A stretch of 64,000 nucleotides of DNA. Origin: JASSUD01 sp031963045. GTDB lineage: Bacteria > Pseudomonadota > Gammaproteobacteria > Burkholderiales > Burkholderiaceae. The DNA lies in the NCBI GenBank assembly GCA_031963045.1, contig JASSUK010000015.1, positions 124,001-188,000 of the forward strand. The letters are read 5' to 3'. Shown piece after piece: positions 51,551 to 60,936 of this stretch; positions within the stretch are counted from its first letter, which is position 1; every line of letters begins with the position of its first letter. The position numbers were made by a program, and so were the translations under genes. The notes under the pieces were generated by a model, which did no database searches, was not told the DNA's origin, and was given only the letters and a program-made list of their open reading frames with translations.

Positions 51551-52574
51551 GACCTCTCGCTCTAGCCTCTGCACGCTGCATAAATACTTGAATACTCTCC
51601 CGTGCACCCTGCTCTACTAATGTCTGTGCCACCGTTTCTCCAAGCGCTTGTGCTGATTCTAGGCTATCCACTACAGCATGCGCCTTTGCACTGTGTACAC
51701 GCTGCCCGTCTGGCGCAGTAATCAATGCGCGTAAAAACAAAGTACGGCCTGTGGCGCAAGCTTCTTCAGAATCCCCCTCAACCCACTGCGCAAAAGAAGC
51801 GAGCGGCACATCGCAACTGCCTTGTAATAAAAGGGATACGTGGCGTTCAGCCGCTATTGCCCAGGCGGTGGGTGCATGGTGCAAAGGAGCTAGCAGAGCA
51901 AGCAGATCTTTTCGATGCGCAACGGTCTCCACAGCCAGAGCACCTTGTCCGGGAGCCGGCAAACAATCTTGTGCAGGTAGCATGGTATGGATGCGCGCTT
52001 CTAACCCTAAACGCTCCAGACCTGCCGCTGCAAGCACCAACATAGCGTAGTGCCCAGCATCTAATTTAGATAAGCGCGTATCGATATTCCCGCGCACAGG
52101 CAATACCTGTAGATGAGGATAACGTGTTTGCAGCCAAGCTAGTCTGCGCAAACTGGAAGTGCCAACCACACTGCCAGCTGGCAGGTCCGCTATTTGTTTG
52201 CAGTGGGAAAAAGCAGGAGCAAGCACACAAGCGTCTAAGGGATTTCCGCGCTCTAGTATAGCGGCTAGAGCAAATCCATCGGCTACAGTAGCTGGAACAT
52301 CTTTTAAAGAATGCACAGCCAAATCAGCCTGCCCTTCTTGTAGGGCTGTTTCCAGCGCATTGACGAAAAGACTCTTATTGCCCACCTCAGACAAGGGTCG
52401 ATCCAAAATCTGGTCGCCCGTAGTCAGCATTCCCTCTATGACTATGTCTATTGCAGGATAACGTTTTTGCAACGCCTGCTGCACCTGCTTGGCTTGCCAC
52501 ATAGCCAAACGGCTTTTTCTAGAGGCAATAATCAGTTTTTTAGGGAGAACGAAAGAAGGAGGAATCAACGGCAT
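51540..52574 (-). CDS. hemC: porphobilinogen deaminase (hydroxymethylbilane synthase)
   Basis: Polymerises four porphobilinogen units. 344 residues, starting near LIIASRKSRLAMWQAKQVQ. The catalytic aspartate region is LAVHSLKDVPA, the substrate-binding motif GTSSLRRLAWLQ, and the dipyrromethane cofactor cysteine lies in LLQGSCDVPLASFA. First gene of hemCDXY. A 15-20 residue N-terminal extension precedes the conserved start. Confidence 0.96.
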   Translation of the reverse strand: MPLIPPSFVLPKKLIIASRKSRLAMWQAKQVQQALQKRYPAIDIVIEGMLTTGDQILDRPLSEVGNKSLFVNALETALQEGQADLAVHSLKDVPATVADGFALAAILERGNPLDACVLAPAFSHCKQIADLPAGSVVGTSSLRRLAWLQTRYPHLQVLPVRGNIDTRLSKLDAGHYAMLVLAAAGLERLGLEARIHTMLPAQDCLPAPGQGALAVETVAHRKDLLALLAPLHHAPTAWAIAAERHVSLLLQGSCDVPLASFAQWVEGDSEEACATGRTLFLRALITAPDGQRVHSAKAHAVVDSLESAQALGETVAQTLVEQGARESIQVFMQRAEARARGRGA

Positions 52575-52693
52575 GAGGGGAATTTAAAAAAGCTTCCCAC
52601 TGTCACAGTGGGATAGGGGTATTTTGAAACAGGACTCTGTATTTTTTACTGCGAATTATGCGTGTCGTTCAACCATCGGATATCGGATAGATT

Positions 52694-54343
52694 TTATATA
52701 TCCTCTGAGGGCGGATCTTCTAGACCAACGCCTAACAAGCCAATAGCCTCAGCTTCGGGCAAAGCTTCTACCGTACGCAATTTTTTATGCATCACCCGTG
52801 TACGCTGCTGCGCCATATCAATAGAGCGTGTAACCGTTTCAAGCTGCGACTTGGTGCGCGAGAGTACATCGCCAAATTTAGAAAATTCGGTTTTCACTGC
52901 CCCTAGCACTTGCCATACTTCACTGGAACGCTTTTCAATAGCCAGGGTACGAAAACCCATTTGTAAGCTGTTCAATAATGCAGTTAGCGTAGTGGGGCCT
53001 GTCAAAGTAATACGGTATTTACGCTGCAAAAGGTCGCTTAACCCTGGGCGGCGCAATACTTCTGCATATAAGCCTTCTGTAGGCAAATACAGTAAAGCGA
53101 AGTCAGTGGTATAGGGCGGGGATAGATATTTTTCAGCGATTTTTTTCGCTTCCTGCTTGATACGCGCTTCTAGACCTCGAGAGGCTTCTTCCACACCTAT
53201 CGCATCAGCTTGGTCTTGTGCTAACAGTAAGCGCTCATAATCTTCTGATGGAAATTTGGCATCAATGGGCAGCCAGACAGGCTCACCCCACTCTAGATAA
53301 TCATCGTCTTCAATGGCCTTTTTGCTCAAAGAAGCCTGGTTCGTCCCACCGTCTTTGGCGCTAGCACCCTGCATTTCTTCTGAGGCTTCAACGTCTTTGG
53401 GTGTTTTTCCTCCATAAGCGCGCCGGCGAGAAACGGTGCTGTTCTCATTGCCAAGACCTGGCAGACGAATTGCAAATTCCACGCGCTCACTACTGCCAGG
53501 CACGGTGGCGATATTAACGGCATACTGTTCAGGCGTTAAGAGTTGCTCAAGTAGCGCACCAAGTTGCACTTCGCCCCAGGTACCGCGTGTTTTGACATTC
53601 GTCAGTACTCTTTTTAAATCGCCCACGCCTGCAGCTAGGTTATGCATTTCGCCCAAACCCCGGTGCACCTGCTCCAAACGCTCAGACACCAGCTGGAAAG
53701 ACTCGCCTAAGCGCTGCTCAAGTGTCGCATGTAACTTCTCATCGACCGTGCGGCGCATTTCATCGAGTTTTTGCGCATTATTGGCTTCAATATCTTTTAA
53801 TTTCTGCTCTAACACCACGCGCATTTCAGACAAACTGCGGTGATTACGATCTGCAATCTCAGCAAGCTGCTGTTGTAACAGCACTCTGAAGCGTTCGAGC
53901 ACTACACCTTGCTCAGTACGGCTATTTTGCGCTTGTTGTTCAGAAGCTTCTCGCACACTGTCTAGGCGTGCTGAATTTTCTTTCGCAAAACGTCCAAGTT
54001 GCAGCGTAATTTGTTCGATATGCTGGCTGTGCAGACTGGCTTGCCCTGTGAGATGGGTAGAGATGGTTTGTTGAAGCTGCGATAAACCTGCAGAAGCCTC
54101 GCTGCGCCCAATTCGGGCTGTATCCGCCACTTCAGCGCGCATAGTGCGCTCAAGGCGTTCAAAAGCCTGCACTTGCGCGGATTGTGCCGCGTCCAGGCGC
54201 TCCCCTTGAAATAGCAGCGCCTCCAAAGCGGCATGCACGTTTTTTTTTGTTTGCTTCTGCCGCCAAGCGACTAGCGCTAAGAAAACAAAAAGCCCCATGA
54301 CCAGCAATGCGCCTAGAGAGAAGAGGAGTAAAGAAGAAGTCAT
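52694..54343 (-). CDS. rmuC: RmuC family DNA recombination protein with an internal insertion
   Basis: 549-residue protein that limits inverted-repeat recombination in E. coli. It has an N-terminal membrane helix (LLLFSLGALLVMGLFVFLAL), a long coiled coil (residues about 40-240) and a C-terminal PD-(D/E)XK-like domain (GTWGEVQLGALLEQLLTPEQ, PVWLPIDAKFPSEDYERLL, LLYLPTEGLYAEVLRRPGL). The family joins the RLPG block to the VWLPIDAKFP block by a short loop; here about 50 charged residues intervene (about 300-350, including TVSRRRAYGGKTPKDVEASE). The insert is not family A or B sequence. Confidence 0.92.
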   Translation of the reverse strand: MTSSLLLFSLGALLVMGLFVFLALVAWRQKQTKKNVHAALEALLFQGERLDAAQSAQVQAFERLERTMRAEVADTARIGRSEASAGLSQLQQTISTHLTGQASLHSQHIEQITLQLGRFAKENSARLDSVREASEQQAQNSRTEQGVVLERFRVLLQQQLAEIADRNHRSLSEMRVVLEQKLKDIEANNAQKLDEMRRTVDEKLHATLEQRLGESFQLVSERLEQVHRGLGEMHNLAAGVGDLKRVLTNVKTRGTWGEVQLGALLEQLLTPEQYAVNIATVPGSSERVEFAIRLPGLGNENSTVSRRRAYGGKTPKDVEASEEMQGASAKDGGTNQASLSKKAIEDDDYLEWGEPVWLPIDAKFPSEDYERLLLAQDQADAIGVEEASRGLEARIKQEAKKIAEKYLSPPYTTDFALLYLPTEGLYAEVLRRPGLSDLLQRKYRITLTGPTTLTALLNSLQMGFRTLAIEKRSSEVWQVLGAVKTEFSKFGDVLSRTKSQLETVTRSIDMAQQRTRVMHKKLRTVEALPEAEAIGLLGVGLEDPPSEDI

Positions 54344-54362
54344 AGAGAAATCATAGGGTGAG

Positions 54363-54496
54363 CGGTAGGTTGGTGCTGAGGTACGAACCCCAACATGCGC
54401 ATCACCGACTTGTAATTATTGCTTTTGGCCTGCACATGCAGGTTATAAAAGGACCGTGGTCATCATGTTGGGGTTCGTACCTCACCACCAACCTAC
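54363..54496. repeat. inverted pair of family B repeats between rmuC and the antiporter gene
   Basis: A minus copy (54363-54408: GGTAGGTTGGTGCTGAGG, TACGAACCCC, AACATGC) faces a plus copy (54452-54496: CATGTTGGGG, TTCGTACCTCACC, ACCAACCTAC). Both carry the TACGAA/TTCGTA loop variant, so the two arms have changed together. The end CTA (54493-54495) is the stop codon of the antiporter gene. Confidence 0.88.
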
Positions 54497-55896
54497 AGGA
54501 AAATCCAGGCGGTTAGGGCAAACAGGGGTAATAGCAAACACGCCGACCATGCCATATAGCCAAAAAAACTGGGCATAGCCACACCGTGATGTGCTGCAAT
54601 GGAGCGCACCATCAAATTGGGCGCATTGCCTAAATAGGTATTGGCGCCCATAAAAACGGCTCCGGCTGATATCGCCGCTAAAATCAGTGCGCCTTCTTGC
54701 ATCAGGCTCGAAGCTTGCCCACCTGCCACATTAAAGAAAACCAAATACGTGGGCGCATTATCTAAGAAAGAAGATAAAAGGCCTGTTATCCAAAAATAAC
54801 GTGCAGCTTGTGGCTGCCCTTGGGCATCATTCACCGCCTGTCCCACCCAAGCTAGTGGGCCCGCATCCCCCGCTTGCAACATGGCAAGCACAGGCGCCAT
54901 AGTTAAAAAGATAGCCGCAAATAATTGCATGACTTCTTTCATAGGCAACCAAGAAAATGCATTATCTCTACGAAGGGTTTTAGGTGTGCCATACCAAGAA
55001 ATAGCAATGAGTATCGCTAATATCCCGTCCCGCCAGATAGATCGGGCCTGTAGAGAGACGCCTGTGCATTGATATATCCAAGCTAAAAAGCCCGTGTCTG
55101 CCTGAGTATGAGAGGTTGTAGATACCGGGGGCTCTAAACCGCTCCACAACACTACCCCTAAAATCACCAATAAGAGCAATACATTCAACCATCCTTGCAC
55201 CGCTATAGATTGGTATTTTTGCTTAGTAGCATCAAAAGAATGCGCTTGCTCAGATTCTTTTTTAAAACAATACCGATCAAATATATAAAACAGCAGTAAT
55301 AAAACGGCTGAAATAAAAACCATGGGCTGCCACAGATGCTGGGTGGTCCAAAAAAAAGAGACACCTCGTAAAAAGCCCAGAAATAAAGGCGGATCCCCCA
55401 ACGGAGTCAGCGCGCCACCGATATTAGCCACCAAGAAAATAAAAAACACCACCATATGTGCGCGCTTTTTTCGGCGCGCATTCGCAGCCAACATAGGACG
55501 AATCAGCAGCATCGCGGCACCCGTTGTGCCAATCACACTGGCTAAACTCGTACCAAGCGCTAGCAAAGCCGTATTGCCTGCGGGGGTACCCGGGAAATGT
55601 CCGCGTATACGAATACCTCCAGCCACGGTATACAAGGCACTCAGCAGCATAATGAACGGCAGGTACTCTAGCAGCAAGACATGAAAGAATAAGGTATTAA
55701 CCGCCGGCATCCCCTGCATCATACCCACCCCTACCAATACCACTCCTGCCCAAAATGCCGTGACCTTCCCGGTATGCGCATGCCAAAAGCGCGGCACCCA
55801 TACAGGCAGTAGCGCAATAGAGAGCAATACACCAACAAAAGGAAGCGCCCAATAGAGGCTTTGGAAAATGGGGGTATTTTCAGCAGGAAAGGACAT
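54493..55896 (-). CDS. sodium:proton antiporter / citrate-transporter-like membrane protein
   Basis: 467-residue polytopic protein, about 12-13 helices, of the CitMHS/NhaD-like ion transporter superfamily: YTVAGGIRIRGHFPGTPAGN, ASVIGTTGAAMLLIRPMLAAN, LVANIGGALTPLGDPPLFLG and FLDNAPTYLVFFNVAGG are the conserved pore motifs. Burkholderia homologues are annotated as sodium:proton antiporters. Substrate not proven. The TAG stop comes from the end of a family B repeat. Confidence 0.88.
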   Translation of the reverse strand: MSFPAENTPIFQSLYWALPFVGVLLSIALLPVWVPRFWHAHTGKVTAFWAGVVLVGVGMMQGMPAVNTLFFHVLLLEYLPFIMLLSALYTVAGGIRIRGHFPGTPAGNTALLALGTSLASVIGTTGAAMLLIRPMLAANARRKKRAHMVVFFIFLVANIGGALTPLGDPPLFLGFLRGVSFFWTTQHLWQPMVFISAVLLLLFYIFDRYCFKKESEQAHSFDATKQKYQSIAVQGWLNVLLLLVILGVVLWSGLEPPVSTTSHTQADTGFLAWIYQCTGVSLQARSIWRDGILAILIAISWYGTPKTLRRDNAFSWLPMKEVMQLFAAIFLTMAPVLAMLQAGDAGPLAWVGQAVNDAQGQPQAARYFWITGLLSSFLDNAPTYLVFFNVAGGQASSLMQEGALILAAISAGAVFMGANTYLGNAPNLMVRSIAAHHGVAMPSFFGYMAWSACLLLPLFALTAWIFL

Positions 55897-55918
55897 GCAG
55901 AGATAGGAAAATTAAAAG

Positions 55919-55963
55919 TTGGTGGTGGGCATGTTGGGGTTCCTTCGCCACCACCAACCTACA
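55919..55963 (+). repeat. family B repeat between the antiporter gene and hemJ
   Basis: GGTGGTGGGCATGTTGGGG, TTCCTTCGCCACC, ACCAACCTAC. Its last CTA (55959-55961) is the hemJ stop codon read from the minus strand. Confidence 0.85.
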
Positions 55964-56375
55964 AAGGCTTCATCACAGCAAAAAACACCCCTGCACATAA
56001 ACCCAATACAGGGAGCTCATTCACGATTCGGTAATAGCGATGAGTATGCGTATTGCTGCCGTTCTCAAAACCGCGAAGCCAGCGCACGCAGGCCAAATGA
56101 TAGGCTAATAAAAGCAAGGCAATCATCGCTTTAGCATGTAACCATCCTTGATAGGGGCCCATGCCTAACTTATACCACAGCGCCAAACCTAGCCCCAACG
56201 CGGGCACTACCAGCATAGTCATAAACCGCAATAATTTACGCGCCATCACTATTAAACGCTGCTTGGCCGCTGGATCCGTCTCTAGAGCTAGATTTACATA
56301 GATTCTAGGCAGATAGAAAAGCCCAGCGAACCAAGACGTTATAAAAATAATATGGAAGGTTTTAAGCCAGAGCAT
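55959..56375 (-). CDS. hemJ: protoporphyrinogen IX oxidase HemJ
   Basis: 138-residue membrane protein with four helices, starting MLWLKTFHIIFITSWFAGLF and then YLPRIYVN. The conserved heme-ligand histidine H8 and lysine K82 (GWLHAKAMIALLLLAYH) mark HemJ. It oxidises protoporphyrinogen IX, complementing the hem genes upstream. The ATG at 56375 follows an AGGTGA site that overlaps the holA stop, so the two are probably co-translated. The TAG stop lies in a family B repeat. Confidence 0.92.
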   Translation of the reverse strand: MLWLKTFHIIFITSWFAGLFYLPRIYVNLALETDPAAKQRLIVMARKLLRFMTMLVVPALGLGLALWYKLGMGPYQGWLHAKAMIALLLLAYHLACVRWLRGFENGSNTHTHRYYRIVNELPVLGLCAGVFFAVMKPL

Positions 56376-56383
56376 ATAAAAAA

Positions 56384-57460
56384 TCACCTATCAGGCAAGC
56401 CAGACAATCTTGCAGCTAAATCAAATAAACCCGACCAAATATCAGGCGGAAGAAGTATAGGCTTACCTGCTTGTAACGTAGGCAAGGTACGTAGAAAACC
56501 CACGCCTTTTATTTGCCTATCAAGCTGAGCAGCCAGTGAAAGACAGGCCTGTAGCCTCTCTTTTGAACAGCGTTTCAAAGCAGGCCCCATCAATTGGCCA
56601 CGTGCGCCCCATACTCGGTTATCTCGCAACGCCTGCGCCCAGCCTTGGCCTGCTGCTAAGCTTTTTTGAACACGCAACAGTATGCGAATGTCTTCTGTTA
56701 AAACCCACAATACCAATACGGGCGATACATCTTCTTGCTGCAAGCCTTCTAGCATCGTACTTAAACGGCGTATATCTCCTGCGAGAAAGGCTTCACTCAG
56801 TTGAAAAACATCATAGCGCGCAACATCGAGTATGGCTTCACGCAGCTGTGCAACGGTGAGTTCACCGCTAGGATAGAGCAAACCCAGTTTCTGAATTTCT
56901 TGATGGGCTGCCAGTAAATTGCCTTCGATACAGTCGACCATAAACTGTAGCGCCTGCCTGCCTTCTTCGCTTTTTTCGATATATTGCCCTTGCTGCTTCA
57001 GTCGTTGGCTAATCCAGCCCGCTAGCTGGGGTTGCGCGACTTTATCAATCTGGATGGTTGCTCCCGATCGATCCAGCGCGCTAAACCATGCGCTTTTGCG
57101 TGTAGTGGCATCTAGACGTGGGAGCTGAATTAAAAATGCGGCCTCGTCTTTAGCTGCATGCGCCAGCTCCTCTAGCGCTGCTGCGCCTGCGGTACCTGGC
57201 TTTGCACTGGCTAAGCGCAGCTCTATCAAACAACGATCGCCAAACAGCGACATGGAGCGACTAGCTTCTTTTACTTCGGTCCAGTCAAACCCACGCTCAA
57301 CCTCAAAAACCCGACGATCGCTAAACCCTGCAAAGCGCGCCGCAGCACGTATTTGGTCCATAGCTTCTTGAACCAATAAAAGCTCTTCCCCATGCACTAC
57401 ATACAGCCCAGCAAAACGCTCTTGAAGATGGGTAGCAAGATGTAGAGAGGAGATATTCAT
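56384..57460 (-). CDS. holA: DNA polymerase III subunit delta
   Basis: Clamp-loader subunit that opens the sliding clamp, 358 residues. Family blocks: LYVVHGEELLLVQEAMDQIR, FGDRCLIELRL, DCIEGNLLAAHQEIQKLGLL and SVLVLWVLTEDIRIL-like (VSPVLVLWVLTEDIRILLRV). Order leuS-lptE-holA is typical of proteobacteria. Confidence 0.95.
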   Translation of the reverse strand: MNISSLHLATHLQERFAGLYVVHGEELLLVQEAMDQIRAAARFAGFSDRRVFEVERGFDWTEVKEASRSMSLFGDRCLIELRLASAKPGTAGAAALEELAHAAKDEAAFLIQLPRLDATTRKSAWFSALDRSGATIQIDKVAQPQLAGWISQRLKQQGQYIEKSEEGRQALQFMVDCIEGNLLAAHQEIQKLGLLYPSGELTVAQLREAILDVARYDVFQLSEAFLAGDIRRLSTMLEGLQQEDVSPVLVLWVLTEDIRILLRVQKSLAAGQGWAQALRDNRVWGARGQLMGPALKRCSKERLQACLSLAAQLDRQIKGVGFLRTLPTLQAGKPILLPPDIWSGLFDLAARLSGLPDR

Positions 57461-57487
57461 CGTGAAACAGGCTTTTTAGCAAAGATG

Positions 57488-57499
57488 GACACGCCCTAA
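57488..57499. repeat. partial family A end before holA
   Basis: GGACACGCCCTA, the right terminal 12 bp of family A, between holA and lptE, 4 bp from the lptE stop. Confidence 0.6.
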
Positions 57500-57502
57500 C
57501 CA

Positions 57503-58144
57503 TTACAGAGGGGAAGGAGGGAGCGGTGTTCTTGGGCGAATGCTTGGTAGCGCTAGTGCTTCTGGATCTAAGCTTTTTAAAGCAGCTAAACGACGCACTA
57601 GCTGATCGGCAGCATCATTTTCCATATCGGTATAAAGAAGCTCCGCTTCAGTGGCTTTAGCAAGGGCGTATTGATCGCTGTAAGTCATAGAACGATTAAG
57701 ACTGAGCACACTAGGCGCAATAAAAATCGTACCACTGGCATCACTGAGCGAGTAATTCACGGTGAGATCCAGCTCGTATTCCTCAACCAGTCCTTCTAAA
57801 TTAATACTCAGCACTTTTTTATTACGCACAAGCTCTATGGCAAAAAAAGCATCAGCCAGCTCAGGATCATCGACCACCACGGTTTTACCGCCAACCCGAA
57901 TAAGTCGTTGCAACCGTGCTGCTATAGCAGAATTCGCGGTGCCTGCTTGCACAATATATAGATGTTTAAATGCGTAATCGTGGTGCCCTTTTAGCGCAAA
58001 TCCGCAGGCACTCAAAACACCTATGCACACAAAACATAAGCAAAGAGATAGAGCCACCCTACTCTTTTTTGCTAGCTGGGATACAAGCTTTTGCTGGATC
58101 AATTGCATAAGGAAAGTCATCACGTTTAAATGGTAGCCATACAT
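57503..58144 (-). CDS. lptE: LPS-assembly lipoprotein LptE
   Basis: 213-residue outer-membrane lipoprotein that plugs LptD. Lipobox GVLSAC with C47, followed by GFALKGHHDYAFKHLYIV as expected. The leader before the lipobox is long; ATG codons at 58120 and 58108 would shorten it. The family's central LVRNKKVLSINLEGLVEEYEL-like sheet is present. C-terminus Pro-rich. Confidence 0.9.
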   Translation of the reverse strand: MYGYHLNVMTFLMQLIQQKLVSQLAKKSRVALSLCLCFVCIGVLSACGFALKGHHDYAFKHLYIVQAGTANSAIAARLQRLIRVGGKTVVVDDPELADAFFAIELVRNKKVLSINLEGLVEEYELDLTVNYSLSDASGTIFIAPSVLSLNRSMTYSDQYALAKATEAELLYTDMENDAADQLVRRLAALKSLDPEALALPSIRPRTPLPPSPL

Positions 58145-58149
58145 CTTTA

Positions 58150-60801
58150 TTACAAGACAATATTTACTATTCTGCCTGGCACCACGATGACTTTTTTGAC
58201 AGGTCCCTCTGTGGCGATACGAAGAAATGCTTCATGCTCGAGTGCTGTTTTTTCAATTGCTTCACGTGTTGCGTCTTTTTCCACGCGCAATTGGCCGCGC
58301 ACTTTTCCATTGACTTGCAAAACTAATTCCACGTAATCGCTCACCAACGCTGTTTCATCTACTTGTGGCCAAGGCGCATCGAGCAAGCTAGTAGCGTGCT
58401 CGACATGGTAGTTCAAAGCATCCCATAAGGTATGCGTGATATGAGGGACCAAGGGGTAGAGCACGCGCAGCAAGATGCTATACGCTTCACGCACCACCGA
58501 TTGCGCACTTTTTGCGTTGGATGACTGATTTTGGAATGCTTCCAAGGTGTTGAGCATTTTCATCGCAGCTGATACAACCGTATTGTATTGCACACGCTGA
58601 TAGTCAAATTCCACTTGCTTTAATAGACTATGTATATCGCGCCGCAACGCTTGTTGGTCTTCAGGCAAGCCAGCCACAGGAGCAGCATTACCCGCTGCTG
58701 CTTTTAATGCCACTCCATGCGTATAAGCAAAATTCCAAAGCCTACGTAAAAAGCGGTGTGACCCTTCTACCCCAGAGCTAGACCACTCCAGTTTTTGGGT
58801 TGGAGGGGCTGTAAATAAGATGAAAAGACGCGCGGTATCCGCGCCATACTGATCAATGATGGACTGCGGGTCTACTCCATTATTTTTGGACTTGGACATT
58901 TTTTCAAGTCCCCCGCGCAGCACAGGCTCACCATCGGTAGCCAGTGCCTCTATAGTCCTACCCTGCTCATCTCGCGTAAAAGTAAGTGCACCGGGGTTAA
59001 ACCAAGTTTTTTTACCTTGTGCATTTTCACGGTAAAAAGTATCTTGCAATACCATGCCTTGCGTTAATAAGTGGGTTGCCGGCTCTGTAATGTGGATAAG
59101 CTGCAAGTCATGCATGACCTTGGTCCAAAAGCGGGAATACAGCAGATGCAAAATAGCATGCTCAATCCCGCCGATGTAATTATCCATAGGCAGCCAATAG
59201 GCTGCACGCTCATCCACCATCTGCGTCGCATCGGGGCAGGTGTAGCGCATAAAGTACCACGACGAATCTACGAAAGTATCCATCGTATCGGTCTCACGCC
59301 GCGCAGGCGCGCCGCATTGTGGGCAAGTGCAATGTATAAAATCAGCGCACTGTGCAAGCGGGTTTCCGCTGCCATCTGGCATTAGATTGTCAGGTAAGAC
59401 TACGGGTAGATCTTCTTCTGGCACCGGTACATCACCGCAGGTTGCACAATGGATGATCGGAATAGGCGTACCCCAATACCGTTGACGCGAAATGCCCCAG
59501 TCACGCAAGCGCCAGGTCGTTTTCTTCTCACCTAAGCCGCGCGCAACCAAATCCTCGGTAATAGCCTCACAGGCCTTTGCACAAGATAGGCCGTCATACG
59601 ATCCGCTGTTTATACAGCTGCCGCCCTCTTGGCTCCCATAATGCTCTGACCACACTTCTGTGGAGTATTCGCTATCAGGCCAAGCGATAACAGGCTTGAT
59701 TTCCAGGCTATATTTTTGAGCAAACGCAAAATCACGTTCATCATGTGCAGGCACGCCCATCACCGCGCCCTCACCGTAATGCATCAACACATAGTTACCG
59801 ACCCAGACTTCAATAGGCTTGCCGGTTAAGGGGTGGGTAACGCAAAAACCCGTCGCCATCCCTTTTTTATCTTGGGTAGCGATATCCGCTTCCGCGGTGC
59901 CAGTTTGTCGGCAAGTTTCAATAAAGGCTTGCAGAGGAGGATTGTTTTTTGCCAAATGCGTAGCAAGCGGGTGGGTTGCAGCAATAGCGCAAAAGGTCAC
60001 GCCCAAAAGCGTATCTGGGCGGGTGGTGAACACGCGCAATTGTTTAGACTCGCCTTCCAACTCATAAGGGAAGCAGACATTCACCCCTGTACTTTTACCC
60101 ATCCAATTACGCTGCATCGCTTTCACACGATCAGGCCACCCAAGGCCATCTAATTCCTCGAGCAGCGCATCAGCATATTGCGTAATGCGCAGGTAGTACA
60201 TTGGAATTTGACGCTTTTCAACCAATGCACCTGAACGCCAACCTCGGCCATCAATAACTTGCTCATTGGCAAGTACGGTTTGGTCTACGGGATCCCAGTT
60301 TACCTCTCCCGTTTTTTTATAAGCGATGCCTGCTTTGAGCATCTTTAAGAAAAACCACTGGTTCCACTTATAGTATTGCGGGTCACAAGTTGCCACTTCG
60401 CGTGACCAGTCAATAGCCAAACCTAGCGACTGCATTTGCTTTTTCATAGAAGCAATATTGGCGTAGGTCCATTTAGCCGGTGACACACCATGAGCTATAG
60501 CCGCATTCTCAGCAGGCATACCAAATGCATCCCACCCCATAGGCATTAACACGTTGCGACCTTGCATGCGTGCTTGGCGGGCCATTGCATCATTGAGCGC
60601 ATAGTTGCGCACATGTCCCATATGCAGCGCTCCAGAAGGGTAAGGCAGCATGGAGACGCAATAAAATTTTTGGCCTTTTTGTGAAGGCTTTGCAGTGTCG
60701 CTAGCCTCTATAGGCTTTTCGCTCGCTAAATAAACCTGGTGTTCATCCCAGTATTGTTGCAGTGCAGACTCAAGCTCTGTAGGACAATATTTTTCTTGCA
60801 T
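58150..60801 (-). CDS. leuS: leucyl-tRNA synthetase
   Basis: Class I synthetase, 883 residues. HIGH motif in SMLPYPSGALHMGHVRNYAL, editing domain (VFTTRPDTLLGVTFCAIAA, GVPAHDERDFAFA), zinc module (CATCGDVP, CTCPQCGAP), and the KMSKS motif in GGLEKMSKSKNNGVDP. C-terminal domain ends KKVIVVPGRIVNIVL as usual. A few extra residues sit in the zinc region and N-terminus. The ATG at 60801 is preferred over a TTG two codons earlier. Confidence 0.97.
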   Translation of the reverse strand: MQEKYCPTELESALQQYWDEHQVYLASEKPIEASDTAKPSQKGQKFYCVSMLPYPSGALHMGHVRNYALNDAMARQARMQGRNVLMPMGWDAFGMPAENAAIAHGVSPAKWTYANIASMKKQMQSLGLAIDWSREVATCDPQYYKWNQWFFLKMLKAGIAYKKTGEVNWDPVDQTVLANEQVIDGRGWRSGALVEKRQIPMYYLRITQYADALLEELDGLGWPDRVKAMQRNWMGKSTGVNVCFPYELEGESKQLRVFTTRPDTLLGVTFCAIAATHPLATHLAKNNPPLQAFIETCRQTGTAEADIATQDKKGMATGFCVTHPLTGKPIEVWVGNYVLMHYGEGAVMGVPAHDERDFAFAQKYSLEIKPVIAWPDSEYSTEVWSEHYGSQEGGSCINSGSYDGLSCAKACEAITEDLVARGLGEKKTTWRLRDWGISRQRYWGTPIPIIHCATCGDVPVPEEDLPVVLPDNLMPDGSGNPLAQCADFIHCTCPQCGAPARRETDTMDTFVDSSWYFMRYTCPDATQMVDERAAYWLPMDNYIGGIEHAILHLLYSRFWTKVMHDLQLIHITEPATHLLTQGMVLQDTFYRENAQGKKTWFNPGALTFTRDEQGRTIEALATDGEPVLRGGLEKMSKSKNNGVDPQSIIDQYGADTARLFILFTAPPTQKLEWSSSGVEGSHRFLRRLWNFAYTHGVALKAAAGNAAPVAGLPEDQQALRRDIHSLLKQVEFDYQRVQYNTVVSAAMKMLNTLEAFQNQSSNAKSAQSVVREAYSILLRVLYPLVPHITHTLWDALNYHVEHATSLLDAPWPQVDETALVSDYVELVLQVNGKVRGQLRVEKDATREAIEKTALEHEAFLRIATEGPVKKVIVVPGRIVNIVL

Positions 60802-60906
60802 GATCAACTATCAAAACGGGTGGGAAGAAGTATGGCAAAAGGGGGCAAGCAAACTAGACTTTTACATCTAGCCCATGCGGTATAGAAAAGGCAGCGGTAA
60901 TCCTAT

Positions 60907-60920
60907 TAGGGCATGTCCTA
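60907..60920. repeat. family A footprint with adjacent family B scrap
   Basis: TAGGGCATGTCCTA, followed 8 bp later by TGGCTCACCTCAACCTACG, a shortened family B end. Same arrangement as after ybeY at 2574. Confidence 0.7.
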
Positions 60921-60936
60921 GGAAACGTGGCTCACC

